NCBI GenBank assembly: GCA_934777245.1
Contig: CAKVND010000015.1
Location: 1-37,547 of the forward strand
Source of the DNA: an uncultured Candidatus Melainabacteria bacterium
GTDB taxonomy: Bacteria; Cyanobacteriota; Vampirovibrionia; Gastranaerophilales; Gastranaerophilaceae
Direction of reading: 5' to 3'
DNA length: 37,547 bases
The notes under the pieces were generated by a model. The model ran no database searches and had not been told where the DNA came from. It saw nothing but the letters and a program-made list of their open reading frames with translations. Positions 15,692 to 22,213 of this stretch are shown here, piece by piece; the stretch's first letter is position 1, and the number at the start of each line of letters is the position of its first letter. A program made the position numbers and the translations under genes.

Positions 15692-15916
15692 ATGCAAGAA
15701 AATTATATTGATTTAGCAGACGAAAATTGCGATTTAGCCGCAAAAAGGAGTGAATTAGAAGCTTTAATTACAGCAAATTCCAGTCTTATAGATATTTTAA
15801 AAGACGCTTGTGAATTAAACATAGAACTCAATTACATTTCAAATATTCATTCTGCGCTTTCTGTAATATCAGAAAAACAAATTGAAACTTTAAAACTTGT
15901 GAGTGAATTAAAATAG
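15692..15916 (+). CDS. Small acidic helical protein, unknown
   Basis: I place the start at 15692 because GAAAGGG ends 6 bases before that ATG. A start 14 codons upstream would lie in the promoter. The 74-residue product, beginning MQENYIDLADENCDL, has a heptad-like spread of I, L and E and probably forms a helical hairpin or coiled coil. There is no signal peptide. It is the only gene on a full-consensus promoter with an operator-like inverted repeat, so it could be a strongly expressed, regulated small protein. Its stop lies 3 bases from the stop of the convergent radical SAM gene. Function is unknown. Confidence 0.7.
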   Translation: MQENYIDLADENCDLAAKRSELEALITANSSLIDILKDACELNIELNYISNIHSALSVISEKQIETLKLVSELK

Positions 15917-15919
15917 CTA

Positions 15920-16546
15920 TTAATATCCGTTTGTGATAAATTCTCTGTTGCGGAATTTTGCACCTAAAGATTTTGCAATTTTTTCACACTCATCAACATC
16001 TATATGGTGAATTTTATCAAATCCGGTAACGATACTTGTTGAAACATCCATTCCGGCATCTACACAAGCTTTAACAAAATTTTTAACTTCTTCGTAAGCA
16101 TTTTTAATTTTAGGTTTACAAATTTCGTCATATTGTTCTTCGGAAGCTGCATTTAAACTTATAGAAACCGCGTCTATCAGATCTTTAAATTCTTCTGCCA
16201 CATTAGTTTTGTAAATAGCATTTGCATGCCCATTAGTATTTACGCGAATTTTGATATAAGGATAATTGTTTCTTAAATATTTGCAAAATTCCTTCATCAT
16301 TTCTTTTCGAAGAAATGGTTCTCCATAACCACAAAAAACAACTTCTTTAGGTGTATCAAACTTTTTAAACTGTTCAATAATATCTTCTAACGTATAGTTA
16401 TCATCATGCCACATTTCTGCACCGCACACATCATCTTTTTGCTCTCTTAAGCAAAAAATACAAGAGTTTGTGCAAGAGTTTGTAAGATTAATATAAACTA
16501 CTTCCGGTGATTTTTCATTGTTAATTGAATAAACTAGTGTGTACAT
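15920..16546 (-). CDS. Radical SAM protein of the TatD-associated type
   Basis: C25, C29 and C32 in LTNSCTNSCIFC make the CX3CX2C cluster motif. VVFCGYGEPFLR is the conserved Gly-Glu-Pro SAM-binding strand and RVNTNGHAN the next. The 208-residue size, the opening Y-I-N-L-T-N-x-C and the absence of extra domains fit the small family annotated as TatD-linked radical SAM proteins. The reaction is not known for that family. No tatD gene is in this window. AGGGAGA lies about 6 bases before the ATG. A TATAAT on the minus strand at 16574-16569 may be its -10 box. Confidence 0.85.
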   Translation of the reverse strand: MYTLVYSINNEKSPEVVYINLTNSCTNSCIFCLREQKDDVCGAEMWHDDNYTLEDIIEQFKKFDTPKEVVFCGYGEPFLRKEMMKEFCKYLRNNYPYIKIRVNTNGHANAIYKTNVAEEFKDLIDAVSISLNAASEEQYDEICKPKIKNAYEEVKNFVKACVDAGMDVSTSIVTGFDKIHHIDVDECEKIAKSLGAKFRNREFITNGY

Positions 16547-16639
16547 GACTATTTCTCCCTATAAAACTATTATACAACAAAATTAACATGAACTTTATAA
16601 AAACTTGAACCACTAATGTTTTTATGAAATCATGTTAGG

Positions 16640-16654
16640 TGCGTAAATTACGCA
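16640..16654. promoter_or_regulatory. Palindrome before alr
   Basis: TGCGTAA-A-TTACGCA is a perfect 7+1+7 palindrome located 18 bases before the alr start. It could be an operator or a small hairpin in the leader. Confidence 0.35.
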
Positions 16655-16672
16655 AAGAAACGGAGCTTCGGT

Positions 16673-17794
16673 ATGAAAAACGTAAGACAAGCAAATGTAA
16701 ATATCCATAAGGATGCGTGGGTTGAGATTAATCTGGAATCTTTAGCACAAAACATAATTGAGATTAAAAAAGGTATTCCTGCAAATAAAAAGTTTTTAGC
16801 AATAGTTAAGGCTGATGCTTACGGACATGGAGCTTCTATGATTGCGCAAACTATGCTTGCTTCCGGCGTTGATGCGCTTGGCGTATCATCGGTTGATGAA
16901 GGTTTAGATTTACGTGCCGTAAAAATTAAATGCCCTATTCTCGTTGTTGGCGCAATTCCTTTATGGGCAATTGAATCTGCGACACAAAATGATATTGCAT
17001 TTTCAATATTTAATCAGGACCATTTAAAGGCTTGTCGTGAAGTATATGAAAGAACTGGGATGCGCCCAAAAGTTCATGTAAAAATTGACACCGGTATGAA
17101 TAGAATTGGTGTTCGTTCAGAAGAAGGTGTTAAATACATTGAACAAGTACAAAAGGCTGATTACTTGAACTTCGAGGGTGTGTTTACGCATTTGGCTTCT
17201 GCAGAAGAAGTAGAAGAAACCCAAAAACAGATTGATAGATGGCATAGTGTTGTTGATAACATTGATACAACGGGTTTGTTGTTGCATATTCAAAATACGG
17301 CTGCAACTTTTGCTTATGACATAAAATCAAACATGGTGCGTGTCGGAATTTCACTTTACGGCTTATATCCGGATTTACCGCCAAAATATAATTACAAACC
17401 AACGGTTAAACAAGTTATGGGCTTGAAAGGTAGAATTACTAATATACATGAAGTTAAAGCAGGTGAAGGCGTAAGTTATGCACATAAATTTATAGCTTAT
17501 GAACCAACAAGAGTTGCAACAATTCCTATTGGTTATGCTGACGGAGTTTCAAGAGGTTTGTCTAATAAGATTTGGGGTAAAATCAACGGACAAAAGATTC
17601 GTCAAATCGGAAATATTACCATGGATCAAATGATGTTTGACTTGGGTGATGTTGATGCTCAAGTTGGTGATGTAATTACGCTTCTGGATGACGAAGATTT
17701 AAGCTTAGACAGCTGGGCAGAAATTTTAGGAACGATTAATTATGAATTAACTTGTCGCTTAAAAGTACGACTTCCAAGAGTTTATGTAAGATAA
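16673..17794 (+). CDS. alr: Alanine racemase
   Basis: A PLP enzyme that converts L-alanine to D-alanine for peptidoglycan. The PLP lysine is K46 in VKADAYGHG. The second catalytic residue is the tyrosine of GEGVSYAHKF (Y269). The conserved PIGYADGVSRGL (285-296) and the C-terminal beta domain follow. At 373 residues the length is normal. CGGAG precedes the ATG at suitable spacing. It stands alone between a divergent radical SAM gene and tRNA-Ile, with a palindrome in its leader region. It supports a peptidoglycan-bearing cell. Confidence 0.95.
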   Translation: MKNVRQANVNIHKDAWVEINLESLAQNIIEIKKGIPANKKFLAIVKADAYGHGASMIAQTMLASGVDALGVSSVDEGLDLRAVKIKCPILVVGAIPLWAIESATQNDIAFSIFNQDHLKACREVYERTGMRPKVHVKIDTGMNRIGVRSEEGVKYIEQVQKADYLNFEGVFTHLASAEEVEETQKQIDRWHSVVDNIDTTGLLLHIQNTAATFAYDIKSNMVRVGISLYGLYPDLPPKYNYKPTVKQVMGLKGRITNIHEVKAGEGVSYAHKFIAYEPTRVATIPIGYADGVSRGLSNKIWGKINGQKIRQIGNITMDQMMFDLGDVDAQVGDVITLLDDEDLSLDSWAEILGTINYELTCRLKVRLPRVYVR

Positions 17795-17828
17795 TCAAGC
17801 TTGTGCAGAACAAAAGAAAAATAAACAC

Positions 17829-17857
17829 TTGATTTATAAAAATGTTCATGATACATT
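17829..17857 (+). promoter_or_regulatory. Likely promoter of tRNA-Ile
   Basis: TTGATT (17829-17834), 17 bases, TACATT (17852-17857). The transcript would start about 54 bases before the mature tRNA. Confidence 0.4.
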
Positions 17858-17917
17858 AGAACTTGTCGAGAGTAGTCGAATAAATAGCTGATTATTTGAG
17901 ATATGAAAACCAAATAC

Positions 17918-17991
<74 letters not shown>

Positions 17992-17998
17992 TATAAAG

Positions 17999-18032
17999 AA
18001 GACTTCTTGTAAAAGAGGTCTTTTTTATTTTT
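17999..18032 (+). terminator. Terminator after tRNA-Ile
   Basis: AAGACTTCTT (17999-18008) pairs with AAGAGGTCTT (18013-18022) with one G-U, followed by a long T-run. Confidence 0.9.
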
Positions 18033-18107
18033 ATATTGGCATTTGAGATACAACAAACGCAATTTAATTATTGTTGCAGTTTTGTAATAAAAAATATGTT
18101 CATAGGG

Positions 18108-18135
18108 TTGAAAATTGTAAAAAATCGGTTATAAT
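18108..18135 (+). promoter_or_regulatory. Promoter of the antisense RNA
   Basis: TTGAAA (18108-18113), a 16-base spacer and a perfect TATAAT (18130-18135). Start predicted at about 18142, where the first hairpin arm begins. Confidence 0.75.
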
Positions 18136-18141
18136 AAAAGA

Positions 18142-18233
18142 GTAGGGAGAGGTCTTTCGACCTCTTGTTCAACCCCTACATAAAACTTGCAAAAGTAAGT
18201 ATTAAATGTCCTAGTACGATTAGGACATTTTTT
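18142..18233 (+). ncRNA. Antisense RNA, candidate type I antitoxin
   Basis: Promoter, structured body and terminator are all visible and no protein is encoded. From the predicted start the RNA folds into GTAGGG (18142-18147) with CCCTAC (18174-18179), enclosing AGAGGTC-tttc-GACCTCT (18148-18165). It ends in a perfect 10-bp terminator, AAATGTCCTA/TAGGACATTT. The approximately 92-nt RNA is fully complementary to the 3' part of the small-peptide gene on the other strand and to its 3' leader. That is the layout known for txpA/RatA and bsrG/SR4 in Bacillus. Antitoxin activity is inference from layout. Confidence 0.7.
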
Positions 18234-18262
18234 ACTATTACAAGTATTTCTTGTTTTGTCAT
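18176..18262 (-). CDS. 28-residue hydrophobic peptide, candidate type I toxin
   Basis: On the minus strand AAAGGAGG lies 5 bases before an ATG that opens a 28-codon frame starting MTKQEILVIVKNVLIVLG and ending in FASFM. After a short polar start, residues 6-27 form one hydrophobic segment long enough to cross a membrane. This matches the size and character of type I toxins and holin-like toxins, though I see no exact family motif. In the mRNA, CCTTTACTC (complement of 18312-18320) can pair with GAGAAAGG (complement of 18271-18278), hiding the ribosome binding site, as in other type I toxin messages. The hairpin at 18142-18179 could end the mRNA. Confidence 0.65.
   Translation of the reverse strand: MTKQEILVIVKNVLIVLGHLILTFASFM
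18204..18233 (+). terminator. Terminator of the antisense RNA
   Basis: AAATGTCCTA (18204-18213), a 7-nt loop, TAGGACATTT (18221-18230), with six consecutive T to 18233. It lies inside the toxin frame of the other strand. Confidence 0.85.
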
Positions 18263-18397
18263 GGCTTCCTCCTTTCTCTACACCTTTGTCCAACGGAAGA
18301 TTGTCGTGTATGAGTAAAGGTTTCCACCATCCAGGAATTGCCCTACAGGCTGATTGTACCACAAATTTACCTAAATTAATAACTATAATAGGGATTC

Positions 18398-18418
18398 CCT
18401 TAATTGAAAAAATTAAGG
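18398..18418. repeat. Hairpin in the presumed toxin leader
   Basis: CCTTAATT and AATTAAGG are perfect complements around a 5-nt loop. No T-run follows it on either strand. It lies in the region upstream of the toxin frame. Confidence 0.45.
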
Positions 18419-18451
18419 AAAATAAAATATTAATTTGTATGTTTAAGGTTG

Positions 18452-18485
18452 AATTGTAACAACCTACTTGATGATTGTTACAATT
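18452..18485. promoter_or_regulatory. 11-bp inverted repeat upstream of the peptidase gene
   Basis: AATTGTAACAA (18452-18462) and TTGTTACAATT (18475-18485) are perfect complements 12 bases apart. It sits 61 bases before the cysteine peptidase and upstream of the toxin on the other strand. It may be an operator acting on either gene; the TTGTTA on the minus strand could also be a -35 box for the toxin. Confidence 0.4.
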
Positions 18486-18546
18486 TGTCAATTCCTCAAT
18501 AATAAAAGACTTTATATAATTAGAAATAATATTTAGGGGAATTTAT

Positions 18547-20070
18547 ATGGGGAATTGGGCAGTAACAGGATTAGATATTGCAAGAAGCGTTGGAGCAAAA
18601 GCCGCAAGAAAAGCTAAATATCTGCAACAACATGTAACTCCAAATATATCTGTTGAAAATGAAGTTGCAACCAATGTTGTTAAGCATGCGAAGTACGACC
18701 AACCAGCACCAACACAAATTACAACTGATATGCTTGATTGGCTACATAACAATAGTGCTAGTCAGAATATATTGAAAAGTAGCACATCAACAAAGAATAG
18801 TAGTGTTAGAAATATTAAATCTGTAACTGCAAAGCAAACGCAAACCACAACAAGTACAGAAAATGAGATTAAAGCACTTATACCTAGTACTCTCAAACCA
18901 CTATCATTAACTCCAGAAGAGTTCAAATTCTTCTCTGCAAATATACAAGGCGTTAGTAAAGGAGAATTAGAACAGGCTGTTAACGAAATTAGACATCTTC
19001 ATAATATCAAAGGGAATTGTTACTATACAACAGAACTTTCAAGTAAAAGAGGTTATAGTACAAGAGCTTTGTTAGACGCACGTTTTAATGATAAAGAACA
19101 TTATAACGACATCTTAGAACTTATTAAATTAAATAATAGTGGCAAAATAAAGTATTATCCTAAACTGGTTATGCCTAATGGACATACAAATCCATTAGTC
19201 AAGCAAGATATGAAAGCGATTGCTGAAGGTCGTAATTATTATGAGCAATTCTCTTCTTTTAACAAATCCGAAATTTTGGGTAAAACCGTTGAGGGAGATG
19301 TTTTTTCAGTTGGAGAACAAATGTTTGTTCGTGATAGTCAAGGTTGGCAAGCATTGAAAATGGATAAGAAAACTTATGAGTTACTATTTCCTGCGGTTGA
19401 TAGATATGCAATGGCACAAGGAAGTTCTAATAACTGTGGACCACTTTCTATGATTAACAATCTTGTCCAAGTTCCATCTAATAGAGTTAAACTATTACAA
19501 CTGTATGAACAAAATGGAAATCAAGTTACGGTTCATGCTTTAGGTAATACGTCTAGCAAGATAACATTTGATTTGAATAATTTGAAGACATTAGATGATG
19601 GCGTTCTTGCTGATACGAGTTATGGGTTAAAAATGCTTGAATATAAAGGACAACGTGGACATGGAGAAGGTTATTGTATCCCATCACACGGAATAGGTAA
19701 GGATAACAATTTTGGACATGGTTTAGTACTAGATGGTGATAGTCAGATTTGTTACGCTGATTTAATTAATTCCACTCCAAGAATACCAAATGTTCAGATG
19801 GGAATTGATAAAGTTGGCAATGCGGTTGATTTAACGCCACTAGAAAAGGAACTAAGAACAATTGGTAACGGTAAAACAATGATAGCAAGTGGTGGCGATA
19901 GTGAACTGGGCTATGCTCGTGGTACTGGTATAGACCACTTTACATCAATTATAGATAGTAAAAATGGCAATGTACGCCTAGTAAATCCAAATTCAACTGG
20001 AGATTATCAAGATGTCCCTATTACAGAGTATACACGTTGGTATGCAAGTGGTTGTTTTGATAACATATAG
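18547..20070 (+). CDS. Candidate papain-fold cysteine peptidase
   Basis: The 507-residue product has a Ser/Thr-rich N-terminal third (about 60-110) and a C-terminal catalytic-looking domain. Q291 and C297 in AQGSSNNCGPLSM have the Gln-x5-Cys spacing of papain-like enzymes. H464 in GIDHFTSI and N480 in LVNPNS complete a Cys-His-Asn set in calpain-like order. No secretion signal, membrane segment or F-x-G leader is present. AGGGGAA precedes the ATG. The closest match by motif is calpain, C39 or C58-like peptidases, but no family is certain. Standing alone beside a toxin-antitoxin locus, it could be a self-processing or effector protease. Residues are seen; activity is inference. Confidence 0.6.
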   Translation: MGNWAVTGLDIARSVGAKAARKAKYLQQHVTPNISVENEVATNVVKHAKYDQPAPTQITTDMLDWLHNNSASQNILKSSTSTKNSSVRNIKSVTAKQTQTTTSTENEIKALIPSTLKPLSLTPEEFKFFSANIQGVSKGELEQAVNEIRHLHNIKGNCYYTTELSSKRGYSTRALLDARFNDKEHYNDILELIKLNNSGKIKYYPKLVMPNGHTNPLVKQDMKAIAEGRNYYEQFSSFNKSEILGKTVEGDVFSVGEQMFVRDSQGWQALKMDKKTYELLFPAVDRYAMAQGSSNNCGPLSMINNLVQVPSNRVKLLQLYEQNGNQVTVHALGNTSSKITFDLNNLKTLDDGVLADTSYGLKMLEYKGQRGHGEGYCIPSHGIGKDNNFGHGLVLDGDSQICYADLINSTPRIPNVQMGIDKVGNAVDLTPLEKELRTIGNGKTMIASGGDSELGYARGTGIDHFTSIIDSKNGNVRLVNPNSTGDYQDVPITEYTRWYASGCFDNI

Positions 20071-20296
20071 TTATGTTCATATTTTTTAATTGACTTTAGC
20101 AAGCAGTACGTATAATCCGTTTATATATTTTAGGTTCTAAAAGTTTTTAATAACAAATCTAATTTTTCAATAATTTTATTAATTTTGGTTTGTTCTTTCT
20201 GCCTTTGCCAATATTCCATGGTGCGTTGGTGGCGTAGTAGTTTTAAACAATTGAAATTAATTTACTTACAATATTTACTGTTTTATAATGTTAAAC
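20071..20296. other. AT-rich gap before the GNAT-like gene
   Basis: No convincing gene. A 29-codon frame on the minus strand (20219-20130, starting MEYWQRQKEQTK) has no ribosome binding site. TTGACT and TATAAT near 20091 are only 15 bases apart. Confidence 0.4.
20261..20289 (+). promoter_or_regulatory. Promoter predicted to make a leaderless mRNA
   Basis: TTTACT (20261-20266), 17 bases, TATAAT (20284-20289). The start would fall near 20296, next to the ATG at 20297. The earlier ATG at 20288 overlaps the -10 box and would then be untranscribed. Confidence 0.45.
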
Positions 20297-20926
20297 ATGA
20301 AAATAAATAATGAACCGACTTTCACAGGGATAAACGTTGCTAAAGTAACTGACAAAAACATTAAAATATATGATATAACCACTCGTGATGCAGAATTTTT
20401 AGATAACATTTATAAATATGTAAAAATAAAGCATCTCATGCCTGAAATATCTATAGATGGTGAAAAAGTATATGATTCCATCATGAAACAAGGATTAAAA
20501 TCTGCGCAATCAAATTTAATGCACGGAACAATTTTGTCTTATAATGACATAGTTTGTGGATTTATGGTTGAAAACTTAAATAAGAAAAAACACTACTTAG
20601 AATATATATGCACTTGGCCTATTGAAAAGAACAAAAAAGCTCCATTTGGAGCTCAAACACTTTTTGTAAACATGTTTCAAAATTTTTTAAATTCTGAAAA
20701 AAACATTGCAGAATTGGATGCTGTAAAATATGGAAAAGCAATTAGTTTATATAAGAAATTAAGCTACAAACCTGTAGGCGGAGATGCATTTTTTGAAACA
20801 ATGCGAACGACAAAAGAAAAAATTAAAAATGTTTTAATAGAATTACAAGAAAAAATTCCGCTTACCCCAGTCTTTAATACAAAAGATGTTGATTTACAAG
20901 CAGAATTAAAAATTCCAATAGAATAA
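20297..20926 (+). CDS. GNAT-like N-acetyltransferase with F-T-G leader
   Basis: I start at 20297 because the ATG at 20288 overlaps a likely -10 box; no Shine-Dalgarno site exists for either. The 209-residue product begins MKINNEPTFTGI, a compact form of the leader found in the left cluster. The C-terminal half has GNAT traits: a beta strand CGFMVEN, helix region KAPFGAQTLFVNMF where acetyl-CoA would bind, and the closing SLYKKLSYKPVG, like the Y-x-K-x-G-F-x-x-x-G end of GNATs. The canonical Q/R-x-x-G-x-G/A loop is weak, so the family call is tentative. The tail holds LTPVFNTKDVDL, similar to the end of the radical SAM protein at 9729. Confidence 0.6.
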   Translation: MKINNEPTFTGINVAKVTDKNIKIYDITTRDAEFLDNIYKYVKIKHLMPEISIDGEKVYDSIMKQGLKSAQSNLMHGTILSYNDIVCGFMVENLNKKKHYLEYICTWPIEKNKKAPFGAQTLFVNMFQNFLNSEKNIAELDAVKYGKAISLYKKLSYKPVGGDAFFETMRTTKEKIKNVLIELQEKIPLTPVFNTKDVDLQAELKIPIE

Positions 20927-20928
20927 AA

Positions 20929-20959
20929 AAAACGGAGCTTTAGAAAAAGCTCCGTTTTT
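20929..20959. terminator. Bidirectional terminator
   Basis: AAAACGGAGCTTT (20929-20941) and AAAGCTCCGTTTT (20946-20958) form a 13-bp stem with a 4-nt loop. It has A-rich and T-rich flanks and serves the convergent genes on both sides. Confidence 0.92.
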
Positions 20960-20964
20960 ATCGT

Positions 20965-22068
20965 TTATTTTTGTTCTTTATTTTCCTGTTTAACAACAGG
21001 TTTGATTACTCTTTTAGGATCATAAGATTCGTTTATGTATTCAACCTTAGCGTTCTTCATTAAACCATCTGTAAGCTTTTTAAGAACTTCTATTTGTTTT
21101 TGAGTTTCTAAGTAATACTTAATTTCGTCTTTAACTTTTACATAAGGCGTTGTTCCAGCTTCCATTCTATCAGTAACCTTTATAATATGATAACCATAAG
21201 GAGATTGAACTAAGTTTTCACTAATAGTATTTGGCTTCATAGAGAATGCAACTTTTGAAAATTCCGGAACCATTGCTTCTTTTGTAAAGAAACCTAATTC
21301 TCCGCCACGTTCTGCACTGGCTTTGTCATCTGAATTTTTTTCAGCAATTTTTGCGAAATCATCAGGATTTTGTTTAACTTGAGCCAAAACAGATTCTGCT
21401 TTTATTTTTGCTTGAGTAGTTTGCTCTTCAACTTTTTTATTCAAATCTGTCGGATTAATATTCGGATTTTTTGCTTTAATTTGTTGAATTAATTCAATAG
21501 TATTTGCAGATATTAAAATATGTGATGCTCTTACTTGCTCACCGTGTGTAAATTCAGATTTATGAGTATCATAATATTTTTTAGCATCTGCATCAGAAAT
21601 ATTAATCTTTTCGATTGAATTTACTAATTTTTTAATCTTGATTTGGGTTTTCAAATCTTCTGTAAATTGATCGTTTGAAATTCCTCTTTGTTTCAAAAGT
21701 TTGTTAAGCTCTTCTTTTGAACCAACTTTGTCTATAATTGTTTTTAATTCATTTTGAATATCATCTTGAGTAGCAGTAATACCACGTTTAGCGATTTCTT
21801 CATCAAGTAATGATTTAACGATTAGTTCATTTACTATTTTATCCTTAAAAATTCCGAACATCGGATTATCATCAGATTTAACTAAGTTCTTAGAACCTCC
21901 AAATGCTTTTAAAAAAGATTTATCTACACTACTATCAAAAGCTTTGTCAAATTCTGCTTGCGTTATCACCGTATTATTTACCTTAATAATACCTTCAGAC
22001 TTGTTTAAAAGTGTACAACCTGAAAATAATACTGTTGATAAAGCTAAACATGTTAATAATTTCTTCAT
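20965..22068 (-). CDS. Lipoprotein parvulin-type peptidyl-prolyl isomerase (PrsA/SurA-like)
   Basis: The enzyme should help fold exported proteins on the outer face of the inner membrane. The N-terminus MKKLLTCLALSTVLFSGC is a lipoprotein signal with Cys18 as the modified residue. An N-terminal helical SurA-like region (about 25-165) precedes one parvulin domain (about 175-300) with VRASHILI, GGELGFF and PYGYHIIKV. A second parvulin domain, as in SurA of Proteobacteria, is absent, so it resembles PrsA. The last 25 residues are Lys-rich. AAGGAG precedes the ATG. It lies downstream of ctpA and recJ on the same strand but 145 bp away. Confidence 0.9.
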   Translation of the reverse strand: MKKLLTCLALSTVLFSGCTLLNKSEGIIKVNNTVITQAEFDKAFDSSVDKSFLKAFGGSKNLVKSDDNPMFGIFKDKIVNELIVKSLLDEEIAKRGITATQDDIQNELKTIIDKVGSKEELNKLLKQRGISNDQFTEDLKTQIKIKKLVNSIEKINISDADAKKYYDTHKSEFTHGEQVRASHILISANTIELIQQIKAKNPNINPTDLNKKVEEQTTQAKIKAESVLAQVKQNPDDFAKIAEKNSDDKASAERGGELGFFTKEAMVPEFSKVAFSMKPNTISENLVQSPYGYHIIKVTDRMEAGTTPYVKVKDEIKYYLETQKQIEVLKKLTDGLMKNAKVEYINESYDPKRVIKPVVKQENKEQK

Positions 22069-22213
22069 TCAATTACTCCTTATAAAAACGCTTTATAACT
22101 CTCTTGTATCATGATAAACCAAATTTTATAGAATGTTAAACAATATTTACTATTCTTAATAATACTTTTTTATAAATAAAAAAACACCAGAATAAATTAT
22201 ACTAACGTTTTTA

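Noticed and set aside
18129..18491. Open frame of 120 codons on the minus strand
   Set aside because: No ribosome binding site and odd Cys-rich composition; it overlaps the antisense RNA and toxin leader in another frame.
20091..20116. TTGACT...TATAAT promoter
   Set aside because: Spacing of 15 bases is short and no gene starts near it.
20130..20219. 29-codon frame on the minus strand (MEYWQRQKEQTK...)
   Set aside because: No ribosome binding site, no hydrophobic segment and no promoter; could be real but there is too little support.
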